Shown here: positions 41,718-49,720 of the stretch, in pieces | Layout of the letters: each line of letters starts with the position of its first letter | Numbering within the stretch: position 1 is the first letter of the stretch | Origin: Paracoccaceae bacterium | GTDB lineage: Bacteria > Pseudomonadota > Alphaproteobacteria > Rhodobacterales > Rhodobacteraceae | NCBI GenBank assembly: GCA_006226775.1 | Contig: SBGD01000081.1 | Span: forward strand, 62,001-126,000 | Reading direction: 5' to 3' | DNA: 64,000 nt | The notes under the pieces: generated by a model | Told to the model about the DNA's origin: nothing | Database searches by the model: none | Seen by the model: the letters and a program-made list of their open reading frames with translations, nothing else | Made by a program: the position numbers and the translations under genes

Positions 41718-42830
41718 TCAGACCTCGCAAAGATGATGGCGGTAGATTTGGTTGATCCGGCGCAGGAACCGGTCCTCGGGGATCGCCTTGCGGAAGAAAT
41801 CCGGCAGGATCGCGCAGACCTCGTCGACGAAATCCAGGAACCAGATGTCGCGCGGCCGGGTCCAGGCGTTGTCGATGGTGTGGAACCCGCCCTTGAAGAA
41901 GCCCGAGACCTCGGGGTTGTCGGCCTGCGCCAGCCAGGTGTGGCGATTGGCGGGCTGGCCGTTGTTGGCCAGGTAGACGCCGGATTGCACCTCGGGCGCG
42001 GTGATCCACTGGGCAAAGCGGATGGCCTCGTCGGGATGGCGGGTGCGGGCCGAGACGCCGATCCCCGCCCCGCCGAGAATGCTGCGCGGACGGCGATGCC
42101 CGGCGCAGAGCGGCAGGTCGAAATAGGCGACCCGATGCGTCCGGAACCCGGGGCGGGCGTAGTTGACATAGCCGAACAGGCAGGGGGACAGCGCGAAGTC
42201 GTCGGTCGTGGTCAGCGCCTCGAGCACGGCGATGGGGTTCATCTCGACCTGCTCGTCGGTGCCGAGATCGTAGAGCGCGCGCAGGATCCTCAGCGCATAG
42301 AGGCCGTTGTCGTCGCTGACGAAATGCGCGGGCCCCGCGGGCATGACCGCGCCGCCGCGCCCGGCCACCAGCGTCATCAGCATGTCCAGGGCATCGACCG
42401 GCAGAAGCGGGGTCAGCGGGCTGAACTTCGCGGCATCCGCGGCCAGGAAGTCCTCCCACAGGCGCGGCAGCGGCGGGCCAAGGTCCGGGCGAAAGGCCGC
42501 CATCTGGCAGGCGGCGTCCAGCGCATAGGCCCAGCAAATGCCCTTCCAGACATAGCTTTCCGCCGAGCCCCCCAGCGAGGCCAAGGCATCCGCAGGCAGC
42601 GGCAGCGGCAAGAGCGCGCCGACCTCGGCGATCTGGCCGACATGCGGGTGGTCGAGGACGATGAAATCATAGGCCTCGGCCAGTTCGGCAATCGGCGCAT
42701 CGGCAAAGGCCTGAAGCGAGCGTTTGTCCCAGGCGATCTCGACGCCGGTCTCGGCGCGAAACGCCTCGGAGGCGGCGACGACGGGGTCGTAGCCCCGCGG
42801 GTGATCCCAGGTCATGCCCCTCAGTTTCAT
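41718..42830 (-). CDS. Solute-binding-protein-like protein without signal peptide
   Basis: A 370-residue protein resembling extracellular solute-binding proteins of family 1 (SBP_bac_1). Typical pieces are VAASEAFRAETGVEIAWDKR, DFIVLDHPHVGQIAEVGALL and IRFAQWITAPEVQSGVYL. The N-terminus is MKLRGMTWDHPRGYDPVVAA, with no hydrophobic segment, so the protein should stay in the cytoplasm. No upstream start adds a signal sequence before the divergent promoter region. No CUT1 permease or ATPase is nearby. It may bind a metabolite inside the cell, or act as an enzyme or sensor. Confidence 0.75.
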   Translation of the reverse strand: MKLRGMTWDHPRGYDPVVAASEAFRAETGVEIAWDKRSLQAFADAPIAELAEAYDFIVLDHPHVGQIAEVGALLPLPLPADALASLGGSAESYVWKGICWAYALDAACQMAAFRPDLGPPLPRLWEDFLAADAAKFSPLTPLLPVDALDMLMTLVAGRGGAVMPAGPAHFVSDDNGLYALRILRALYDLGTDEQVEMNPIAVLEALTTTDDFALSPCLFGYVNYARPGFRTHRVAYFDLPLCAGHRRPRSILGGAGIGVSARTRHPDEAIRFAQWITAPEVQSGVYLANNGQPANRHTWLAQADNPEVSGFFKGGFHTIDNAWTRPRDIWFLDFVDEVCAILPDFFRKAIPEDRFLRRINQIYRHHLCEV

Positions 42831-42995
42831 GCGCTTGCCCCCTTTCGATTCTGCGGCTTGCCCCATGACTTGCCGGATCGTGATTTCATTTTCAAGTACC
42901 AAAATAACTTCTATATCTGCAATCTTTCTGCTATCCAGACCTCGGAGGCGGCTGGCACAAGCCCGCCCGACACCGAATCGGAGGAGAAAAACCCA

Positions 42996-43991
42996 ATGAG
43001 ATTCCAGACAGTTGCCCGCGCAGGCCGGATCGTTGCCGCAGCAGGCCTCGTGCTTGCCCCGCTGGCCGCCAGCGCGGCGGAGTACACCTTCCGGCTGGCC
43101 CATGTGACCTCGGACAAGGAGCCGATCCAGCAGGCGATGGAGGCCTTCGTCAGCAAGGTCGAGGCCCGCACCGGGGGTGCCGTGGACATCCCGATCTTTC
43201 CCAATGCGCAGCTCGGCTCGAACCCGGAGGTCTTCGAGCAGTTGCACGCCGGCGCGCCGATCATCTCGATCTCCGACCCCGGCTACCTGAGCGATTTCGT
43301 GGCCGATTACGGCGTGCTGGGCGGGCCCTACCTGATGGACGACCCGCGCGATTTCCAGAAGATCATCGACAGCGAGCTTTATGCCGAGATGAAGGACAAG
43401 CTGCGCGACGAGGCCGGCATCGAGCTCTTGTCGCTGAACTGGCTCTTTGGCTCGCGGCACATGCTGGCGGACAAGCCGATCTCGAGCCCGGCGGACACCG
43501 AGGGCATGACCTTCCGCACCCCGCCCAACATCATGTGGGTCGAGACCTTCAACGCCATGGGCGCGCGCCCGACCCAGGTGGCCTGGGGCGAGGTCTATTC
43601 CGCGCTCTCCGCCGGGGTGGTCGACGGGGCCGAGGCGCCGCTGCCGTCGATCTATGGCGCCAAGCTGCACGAGACCAAGAAGGTCATTTCGCTGACTGGC
43701 CACTTCAAGGGCTTCACCGGGCTGATGATGAATGCCGACCTCTATGCTGCGCTGCCCGAGGATATCCGGACCGCGCTGAGCGAAGAGGCGGTGGCCGCCG
43801 GGGTCTACATGACCGACCTGATGCTGAACTCGGAAGAAGAGTGGATCGGCAAGCTGGAAGCCGAGGGCGTGACCTTCAACCGCGACGTCGATCTGGCGGC
43901 GTTCCAGGCGGCGACGGCGGTGGTCTATACCAAGTTCCCCGACTGGTCCGAAGGGCTTTACGACCGCGTGCGCGCGATCCTCGATCAGTAA
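42996..43991 (+). CDS. TRAP transporter substrate-binding protein, DctP family
   Basis: A 331-residue periplasmic protein. Signal peptide MRFQTVARAGRIVAAAGL to a cleavage site near LAASA-AEY. The mature domain begins TFRLAHVTSDKEPIQQAMEA and contains the conserved arginine that grips the ligand carboxylate in GMTFRTPPNIMWVET, and the second signature in YSALSAGVVDGAEAP. Binds a carboxylate and delivers it to the DctQM membrane proteins encoded next. Start ATG 42996 follows GGAGGAG. Divergent from the gene at 42830, with a shared 165-bp promoter region. Confidence 0.95.
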   Translation: MRFQTVARAGRIVAAAGLVLAPLAASAAEYTFRLAHVTSDKEPIQQAMEAFVSKVEARTGGAVDIPIFPNAQLGSNPEVFEQLHAGAPIISISDPGYLSDFVADYGVLGGPYLMDDPRDFQKIIDSELYAEMKDKLRDEAGIELLSLNWLFGSRHMLADKPISSPADTEGMTFRTPPNIMWVETFNAMGARPTQVAWGEVYSALSAGVVDGAEAPLPSIYGAKLHETKKVISLTGHFKGFTGLMMNADLYAALPEDIRTALSEEAVAAGVYMTDLMLNSEEEWIGKLEAEGVTFNRDVDLAAFQAATAVVYTKFPDWSEGLYDRVRAILDQ

Positions 43992-44048
43992 GCGGCGATG
44001 CGCGGTCCGGGCGCAGGCGTGCCCGGACGCCCCCAGGGAGGAAAGATC

Positions 44049-44540
44049 ATGCAACTTGTGGCCACATGGGTGAAACGGGCCGAGAACCTCGTGTCCTTCA
44101 CCGCGCTGGCGGTGCTGACCGGAACGGTGCTCTGGGGCGTGCTCACGCGCTACGTGACCGAGCGCCCGGCGGTCTGGACCACCGAGCTTTCCGGCATCCT
44201 GTTCACATGGGTGGTGTTCATCGGCGCGATGACCGCACAGCACGAGGGGCGGCACATCCGCGTGACCCTGCTGGTCGACATCCTGCCCCGCCCCGCGCGC
44301 CAGGCGGTGCTGAAGCTGGCCGAGGTGCTGGTGCTGGCCTTCCTCGCCTATGGCACCTGGCTCAGTTTCGTGATGATGCAGCAAGGCGCCTCGCGGCCCT
44401 CGCCGGTGCTCGATATCCCGTTTTCCTGGGTCTACCTCGCGGTGCTGATCGCCTTTGCCGGGATGGCGCTGACCTCGGGCCTGCGCCTGCTGGGGCTGAT
44501 GGCGCCGCCGCCGATGGACGCCGCGGAGGACCTGCTGTGA
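44049..44540 (+). CDS. TRAP transporter small membrane subunit, DctQ family
   Basis: A 163-residue inner-membrane protein with four hydrophobic segments (around 22-40, 55-75, 95-115 and 135-155). The family pattern GILFTWVVFIGAMTAQHEGRH is intact. It forms the membrane complex with DctM and supports sodium-driven uptake. Start ATG 44049 because AGGGAGGAAAG precedes it; an earlier in-frame ATG has no site. The last codons overlap the DctM start by 4 bp. Confidence 0.92.
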   Translation: MQLVATWVKRAENLVSFTALAVLTGTVLWGVLTRYVTERPAVWTTELSGILFTWVVFIGAMTAQHEGRHIRVTLLVDILPRPARQAVLKLAEVLVLAFLAYGTWLSFVMMQQGASRPSPVLDIPFSWVYLAVLIAFAGMALTSGLRLLGLMAPPPMDAAEDLL

Positions 44541-45826
44541 GCCTTGCGCCTGTCCTCATCCTGCTCTTTGGCATTGCCATCGGCATTCCCGTGGCCTTTG
44601 CCATCGGCATGGCGGGCCTGTCGTTCTTCCTGATCTCCGGCGCGATGCCGCCCGAGCTTTTCATCCAGCGCATCGTGGCCGTCACCCATTCCTTCCCGCT
44701 GCTGGCGGTGCCGCTTTTCGTGATGACCGGGGTGGTGATGAACTATGCCGGCATCACCAGCCGGATGATGGCCTTCGCCGAGGCGATGACCGGCCATTGG
44801 AAAGGCGGGCTGGCGCAGGTCAACGTGCTTTTGTCGACGCTGCTGGGCGGCGTCTCGGGCTCGGCCAATGCGGATGCGGCGATGCAATCCAAGGTGCTGG
44901 TGCCGGAGATGACCAAGCGCGGCTATGACCCGGCGTTTTCCACCGCGGTGACGGCGGCGTCGTCGATCATCTCGGTGATCATTCCGCCGGGCATCGGGCT
45001 GATCCTCTACGGCTTCATGGGCGATGTCTCGATCGGGCGGCTGTTTCTGGCCGGGATCGTGCCCGGGGTGCTGATCTGTGCCGCGATGATGGGTGCCGTT
45101 GCCCTGCGCGCGCGGCAGTTGGATCTGCAACCGGCCTATGAGGCCGCCATGCCCTGGGCGGGGCGGGGGCGGGCCTTTCGGGGTGCCTTCCTTGCGCTGC
45201 TGGTGCCGGTGGGGATCGTGCTGGGCATCCGGCTGGGGTTTTTCACGCCGACCGAGGCGGGGGCCATGGCGGTGCTGTTTGCGGTGATCGTCGGGCTGAT
45301 CCATGGCGATCTGAAGCTGGCGCATGTCACGCCGATCCTCGAGCAGACCATGCAGGCAACGGCGGTGATCCTGCTGATCATCTGTGCCGCCAATGCCTTT
45401 GGCTTCTACATGACGTGGGAGCGGATCCCGGCGCAGGTGGCCGACGCCATGCTGGCGCTGACGCAGAACCCGATCCTTCTGTTGTTGCTCATCAACCTGC
45501 TGCTGGTGCTGGCGGGCATGTTCATCGAAGGCTCGGCCGCGCTGATCCTGCTGACCCCGATCCTTGTGCCGGTGATCACCAAGGTCGGCATCGACCCGGT
45601 GCATTTCGGCGTGGTCATGGTGTTCAACCTGACCGTCGCGGGCGTCACGCCGCCCTTGGGCACGCTGATGTTCACCACCTGCTCGATCACTGGCGTCAGG
45701 ATCGCCGATTTCATCCGCGCCTCCGCCCCCTTCTACCTGGTGCTCTTCGCGATGCTCTTCGTGCTCACCTATCTTCCGCAGCTGTCGCTCTGGCTGCCCA
45801 ACCTGCAATTCGACAGAGGCCCGTGA
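44537..45826 (+). CDS. TRAP transporter large membrane subunit, DctM family
   Basis: A 429-residue membrane protein, the normal DctM length, with about twelve hydrophobic segments. Signature stretches include SVIIPPGIGLILYGFM, FIEGSAALILLTPILVPVI and VAGVTPPLGTLMFTTCSIT. It is the transport channel. The start is GTG at 44537, overlapping the DctQ stop (GTGA), typical translational coupling. The stop overlaps the start of the next gene (TGATG). Confidence 0.94.
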   Translation: MSLAPVLILLFGIAIGIPVAFAIGMAGLSFFLISGAMPPELFIQRIVAVTHSFPLLAVPLFVMTGVVMNYAGITSRMMAFAEAMTGHWKGGLAQVNVLLSTLLGGVSGSANADAAMQSKVLVPEMTKRGYDPAFSTAVTAASSIISVIIPPGIGLILYGFMGDVSIGRLFLAGIVPGVLICAAMMGAVALRARQLDLQPAYEAAMPWAGRGRAFRGAFLALLVPVGIVLGIRLGFFTPTEAGAMAVLFAVIVGLIHGDLKLAHVTPILEQTMQATAVILLIICAANAFGFYMTWERIPAQVADAMLALTQNPILLLLLINLLLVLAGMFIEGSAALILLTPILVPVITKVGIDPVHFGVVMVFNLTVAGVTPPLGTLMFTTCSITGVRIADFIRASAPFYLVLFAMLFVLTYLPQLSLWLPNLQFDRGP

Positions 45827-46590
45827 TGACGCAAGATACCGATGGCAGCGTGGAGTTCACCCTTTCGGGAAACCTGGGGGAGATCACCCTGAACCGCCCC
45901 GCCAAGCACAATGCCCTGACCCCCCGGATGTACCGCCAGATCGGTGACCGCTGCGCCGAGGCGAACGAGACCGCGGCGGCGCATGTGGTGATCTTTCGCG
46001 GTGCGGGCGAGCGCGCGTTCTGTGCCGGGTCGGACATCAAGGCGCTCGAGGGCTACGCGGATTTCTGGGTCTGGCGCAACCGCTACGATTACATCCCGCC
46101 GATCCTGGGTTTGCGCAAACCGGCGATCGCGGCGGTCAAGGGCTGGGCCCTGGGCGGCGGGCTCGAGATCGCGCTGGCCTGCGACCTGCGGGTGGTGGCG
46201 CGCTCCGCCGTCTTTGCCGCGCCCGAGGTGCAGCTGGGCTGGAACGGCGCAGGCGGCGCGGCGCAGCACCTGACGCGGATGTGCGGCCAGGGCCAGGCGA
46301 TGAAGCTGCTGCTGACCGGAGATCGTTTCGACGCCGAGGAAGCCCACCGCATCGGCATGGTGGAATACCTGGTCGAGCCGGGCGAGGAGCTGACCCGCGC
46401 CCGCGAGGTCGCGGCGCAGATCGCGGCCCATGCCCCCCATGCCACCCAGGCGGTCAAGGCGGCGGTGCGCGGGGCGCTGGATCTGAGCCTCGAACAGGGG
46501 CTGCGCAATGAAAACGAGTTGATGTCCCTCTGTTTTGCCAAGGCGGAACAGGCCAAGATGCGCGAAAGGCAACCAGGGGACGACAGATGA
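45826..46590 (+). CDS. Enoyl-CoA hydratase/isomerase (crotonase) family protein
   Basis: A 254-residue crotonase. The oxyanion-hole motif is AFCAGSDIKAL and GWALGGGLEIALACDL; both acidic residues used by hydratases are present (Glu in GGLEIAL and Glu in AAPEVQLG). The loop after the second Glu reads GWNGAGGAAQHL rather than the usual GxxPGxGGTQRL. It hydrates or isomerises the CoA ester made by the CoA-transferases encoded downstream. Coupled to dctM and to the IclR gene by short overlaps. Confidence 0.9.
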   Translation: MTQDTDGSVEFTLSGNLGEITLNRPAKHNALTPRMYRQIGDRCAEANETAAAHVVIFRGAGERAFCAGSDIKALEGYADFWVWRNRYDYIPPILGLRKPAIAAVKGWALGGGLEIALACDLRVVARSAVFAAPEVQLGWNGAGGAAQHLTRMCGQGQAMKLLLTGDRFDAEEAHRIGMVEYLVEPGEELTRAREVAAQIAAHAPHATQAVKAAVRGALDLSLEQGLRNENELMSLCFAKAEQAKMRERQPGDDR

Positions 46591-47390
46591 ACAAACGCGC
46601 GGCAACGGACGACGGCAAGAAGGGCAAATCCTCGGTCCCGGCGGTGGAAAAGGCGCTGGACGTGCTGGAACTGCTGACCGAACAGCCCTCGGGGCTGACG
46701 ATGAACGAGATCGTCGATGCGCTGGGCCGCACCATGGGCGAGATCTACCGCGTCGTGGTCTACCTGACCGAGCGCGGCTACCTGCAGCAAAGCCCCGAGA
46801 CCAGCCGCTATGCGCTGACCCTGAAGCTTTTCGAGCTGTCGCACCGGCACGACCCGACCGAGCGGCTGATCCATGCCGCCCTGCCGCTGCTGGAGCGGAT
46901 CGCGGCACAGACCAACCAGTCGTGCCACCTGGGGGTCCTGAACCGCGAGAACGTGCTGGTGTTGACCTCGGTGCAAAGCCCGCTGCCCGCCGGATATTCG
47001 GTGCGCACCGGCGCGCTGTTTCCGGTGCGCCAGACCAGTTCGGGCCATGTGATCCTCGCCTTCTCGCCCGAGGACGTGCAGGAGCGCTACCTCGCCCGCC
47101 AGCCCGAGGCCGACCGTGCGGCCCTGGCCGAGCGGCTGGCCCGCATACGCCGGACGGGCTGCGAGGATACGCCGAGCACGATGATCGCCGGGGTCCGCAA
47201 CCTCTGCGTGCCGGTGTTCGACACCCGCGGCGTGGTGGCGGCGATCACCTCGGGTTTCATCGGCCAGATCGGTGCGGCACCCACCGCCGAAGAGAGCCTC
47301 GCGCTCATCCGCCTCACCGCGCTGGACCTGTCGCAAGCGCTGGGCTTTCGCCCCGATGCCAGCCCCTTCGGCGCGGCCCTGACCTCATGA
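46587..47390 (+). CDS. IclR-family transcriptional regulator
   Basis: A 267-residue regulator. The N-terminal winged helix reads AVEKALDVLELLTEQPSGLT and TMGEIYRVVVYLTERGYLQQ; the effector domain shows GHVILAFSPEDVQERYLA and the late GVRNLCVPVFDTRG. IclR proteins usually bind a carboxylate or aromatic metabolite. It is embedded in the TRAP/CoA-transferase operon, overlapping the hydratase gene by 4 bp, and probably controls it. Confidence 0.93.
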   Translation: MNKRAATDDGKKGKSSVPAVEKALDVLELLTEQPSGLTMNEIVDALGRTMGEIYRVVVYLTERGYLQQSPETSRYALTLKLFELSHRHDPTERLIHAALPLLERIAAQTNQSCHLGVLNRENVLVLTSVQSPLPAGYSVRTGALFPVRQTSSGHVILAFSPEDVQERYLARQPEADRAALAERLARIRRTGCEDTPSTMIAGVRNLCVPVFDTRGVVAAITSGFIGQIGAAPTAEESLALIRLTALDLSQALGFRPDASPFGAALTS

Positions 47391-47406
47391 CTTCAAGGAG
47401 ACGACC

Positions 47407-48567
47407 ATGACATCCGACCTGCCCCTTGCCGGCCTTCGCGTGCTGGACTTCGCGCAATTTCTTGCCGGCCCGGCGGCGGCGCTGCGGCTGGCCGACCTCG
47501 GCGCAGAGGTGATCAAGATCGAACGCCCCGATGGCGGCGACCTCTGCCGCGCGATGGTGGTCAACGAGCAGCGGCTGGACGGCGACAGCCTGGTGTTCCA
47601 CACCTTCAACCGCGGCAAGAAAAGCGTCGCCGCCGACCTGAAGAACCCCGGCGACCTGGCCCGGGTGCGCGCGCTGGTCGGAACCGCCGACGTGATGATC
47701 CACAACTTCCGCCCCGGCGTGATGGAGCGGATCGGGCTGGGGTTCGAGGCTGTCCAGGCGCTGAACCCCGGGCTGGTCTACGGCGCGGTGTCGGGCTATG
47801 GCGCAGAAGGCCCGTGGAAGGACAAGCCGGGGCAGGATCTGCTGGTGCAGTCGCTTTCGGGCATCGCCTGGCTCAACGGCAATGACGGCGACGGGCCGGT
47901 GCCGACCGGGTTTGCCATGCTCGACGTGGCCACCGCCGGGCAGCTGGTGCAGGGCATCCTTGCCTGCCTGGTGCGGCGCGGGGTGACAGGCCGGGGCGGG
48001 CTGGTCGAGGTCGACCTGATGTCGGCGGCACTCGACATGACCTTCGAGCAATTCACCTGTTTTCTCAACGACGAAGCCGGTCAGCCGCGCCGCCACGCGC
48101 AAGGCAATGCCAACCCCTACCAGCCCGCGCCCTACGGCGTCTACCGCACCGCCGATGGCCACATGGCGCTTGCCATGGCGCCGCTGGCCAGGGTGGCCGC
48201 GCTGTTGCAGGCCCCCGAGATCGCCGCATTCGGGCAGAATCAGGCCTTCGTGCGGCTGGACGAGATCAAGGCGGTGGTGGCGGGCGTGCTGATACGCGAG
48301 CCGACGCAGCACTGGCTCGACATCCTGGAGCCCGCGGGCCTGTGGTGCGCGCCGGTGCTGGACTGGCCGGCCTTTGCCGCCACCGAAGGCTTTGCGGCGC
48401 TCGACCCGGTTCAGGTGATCCGCACCGAAAGCGGTGCCGAGGCCCGGACCACCCGCTGCCCGATCCGCATCGACGGCAAGCTGCTGCGCAATCCCGCCGG
48501 GGGTCCGGCCCTTGGTGCCGATACCGAGGCGGTGCTCGGCCCCCTGCCCGCCGCTGCCCCGGCATGA
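47407..48567 (+). CDS. Family III CoA-transferase (CaiB/BaiF), first copy
   Basis: A 386-residue enzyme. Typical motifs: LAGLRVLDFAQFLAGPAAAL, ADLGAEVIKIERPDGGDLCR, FNRGKKSVAADLKNP, MIHNFRPGVMERIGL and the catalytic aspartate region KPGQDLLVQSLSGIAWL. Transfers CoA between carboxylic acids. It is followed by a second, similar transferase with a 4-bp overlap; the two may form a heteromeric enzyme or handle different steps. Start has AAGGAGACG upstream. Confidence 0.93.
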   Translation: MTSDLPLAGLRVLDFAQFLAGPAAALRLADLGAEVIKIERPDGGDLCRAMVVNEQRLDGDSLVFHTFNRGKKSVAADLKNPGDLARVRALVGTADVMIHNFRPGVMERIGLGFEAVQALNPGLVYGAVSGYGAEGPWKDKPGQDLLVQSLSGIAWLNGNDGDGPVPTGFAMLDVATAGQLVQGILACLVRRGVTGRGGLVEVDLMSAALDMTFEQFTCFLNDEAGQPRRHAQGNANPYQPAPYGVYRTADGHMALAMAPLARVAALLQAPEIAAFGQNQAFVRLDEIKAVVAGVLIREPTQHWLDILEPAGLWCAPVLDWPAFAATEGFAALDPVQVIRTESGAEARTTRCPIRIDGKLLRNPAGGPALGADTEAVLGPLPAAAPA

Positions 48568-49697
48568 CCGGCCCGCTCGACGGCGTGACGGTGGTGGATT
48601 TCAGCCAGTTCCTCGCCGGGCCCTATGCCGCGCTGCGCCTGCTGGATCTGGGCGCGCGGGTGATCAAGGTGGAACAGCCCGACCGCGGCGATCTCTGCCG
48701 CTATCACTATGTCTCCGACACCCGGATCGACGGCGAATCGACCCTGTTTCACGCCATCAACCGCGGCAAGGAAAGCCTGACCCTCGATCTGAAAAGCCCC
48801 GAGGGCCGGGCGCGCGCGCATCGGCTGGTGGCCGTGGCCGACGTGGTGATCCAGAACTTCCGCCCCGGGGTGATCGACCGGCTGGGCCTGTCCTACGCGA
48901 CCGCCAGCGCCCTGCGCCCCGGCCTGGTCTACGGCTCGATCTCCGGCTACGGCGAGAGCGGCGACTGGGCCGGCTTGCCCGGTCAGGACCTGCTGGCCCA
49001 GGCGCGCAGCGGCGTGATGGGCCTGAGCGGCAACCGCGGCCAAGGCCCGGTGCCGGTCGGCCTGCCGCTTGCCGATATCGCCGCCGGGGCCTGCCTGGCG
49101 CAGGGGCTGCTGGCCGGGCTCTATCGCCAGGCGCGCAGCGGCATCGGCGCGCATGTGCAGACCAGCCTGCTGGAAGCGCTGATCGACCTGCAGTTCGAGT
49201 TTCTCTCCACGTGGATGAACAATGGCCGCGTGCCGCCGCAGCGCTTGGCGCAGGGCTCGGCCCATGGCTACCTGGCCGCACCCTACGGCGTCTACGACAC
49301 CGCGAAGGGCCACCTGGCGCTGGCCATGACGCCCCTGCCCGCGCTGGCCGAGGCGCTGGACCAGCCCGGCCTTGCCGAGCCTCTTGCGGACCTTGATGCC
49401 TTTCGCGACCGCGAGGCGATCCGCGCGCTCCTGCAGGCGGTCTTCGCCACGCGCAGCGCCGATGCCTGGGAGCGTGATCTTGGCGCCAGGGGCATCTGGT
49501 GCGCCCGGGTGCGCGACTGGCCCGACATGCTGGCCGAGGGCGGCCCGGCCGTCGCCGGGATGCTGCGCCCCGCCGGTGATCTGGCGCGCGTGGCGGCCCC
49601 CTTGCGGATCGACGGGGTGCGGCCCGAACCGGCCCTGCGCGGGCCGGGGCTGAACGAACACGGGGCCGCACTGGCCTCGGAATTCGGGCTGGGCTGA
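48564..49697 (+). CDS. Family III CoA-transferase (CaiB/BaiF), second copy
   Basis: A 377-residue paralogue of the gene before it, with the same blocks: VVDFSQFLAGPYAALRLL, LGARVIKVEQPDRGDLCR, INRGKESLTLDLKSPEG, VIQNFRPGVIDRLGL and the aspartate region LPGQDLLAQARSGVMGL. The two copies align along their whole length, so they arose by tandem duplication and have diverged. Last gene of the TRAP operon; only 23 bp separate its stop from the convergent aldehyde dehydrogenase gene. Confidence 0.93.
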   Translation: MTGPLDGVTVVDFSQFLAGPYAALRLLDLGARVIKVEQPDRGDLCRYHYVSDTRIDGESTLFHAINRGKESLTLDLKSPEGRARAHRLVAVADVVIQNFRPGVIDRLGLSYATASALRPGLVYGSISGYGESGDWAGLPGQDLLAQARSGVMGLSGNRGQGPVPVGLPLADIAAGACLAQGLLAGLYRQARSGIGAHVQTSLLEALIDLQFEFLSTWMNNGRVPPQRLAQGSAHGYLAAPYGVYDTAKGHLALAMTPLPALAEALDQPGLAEPLADLDAFRDREAIRALLQAVFATRSADAWERDLGARGIWCARVRDWPDMLAEGGPAVAGMLRPAGDLARVAAPLRIDGVRPEPALRGPGLNEHGAALASEFGLG

Positions 49698-49720
49698 TCG
49701 GCTCTGCCGCCCGCCGCGCG

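Noticed and set aside
42889-42904. TTTTCAAGTACCAAAA as an operator between the SBP-like and TRAP genes
   Set aside because: Only the outer TTTT/AAAA pair; the TGG/CCA core is present on one side only, so it is at most a half site of the GntR motif.
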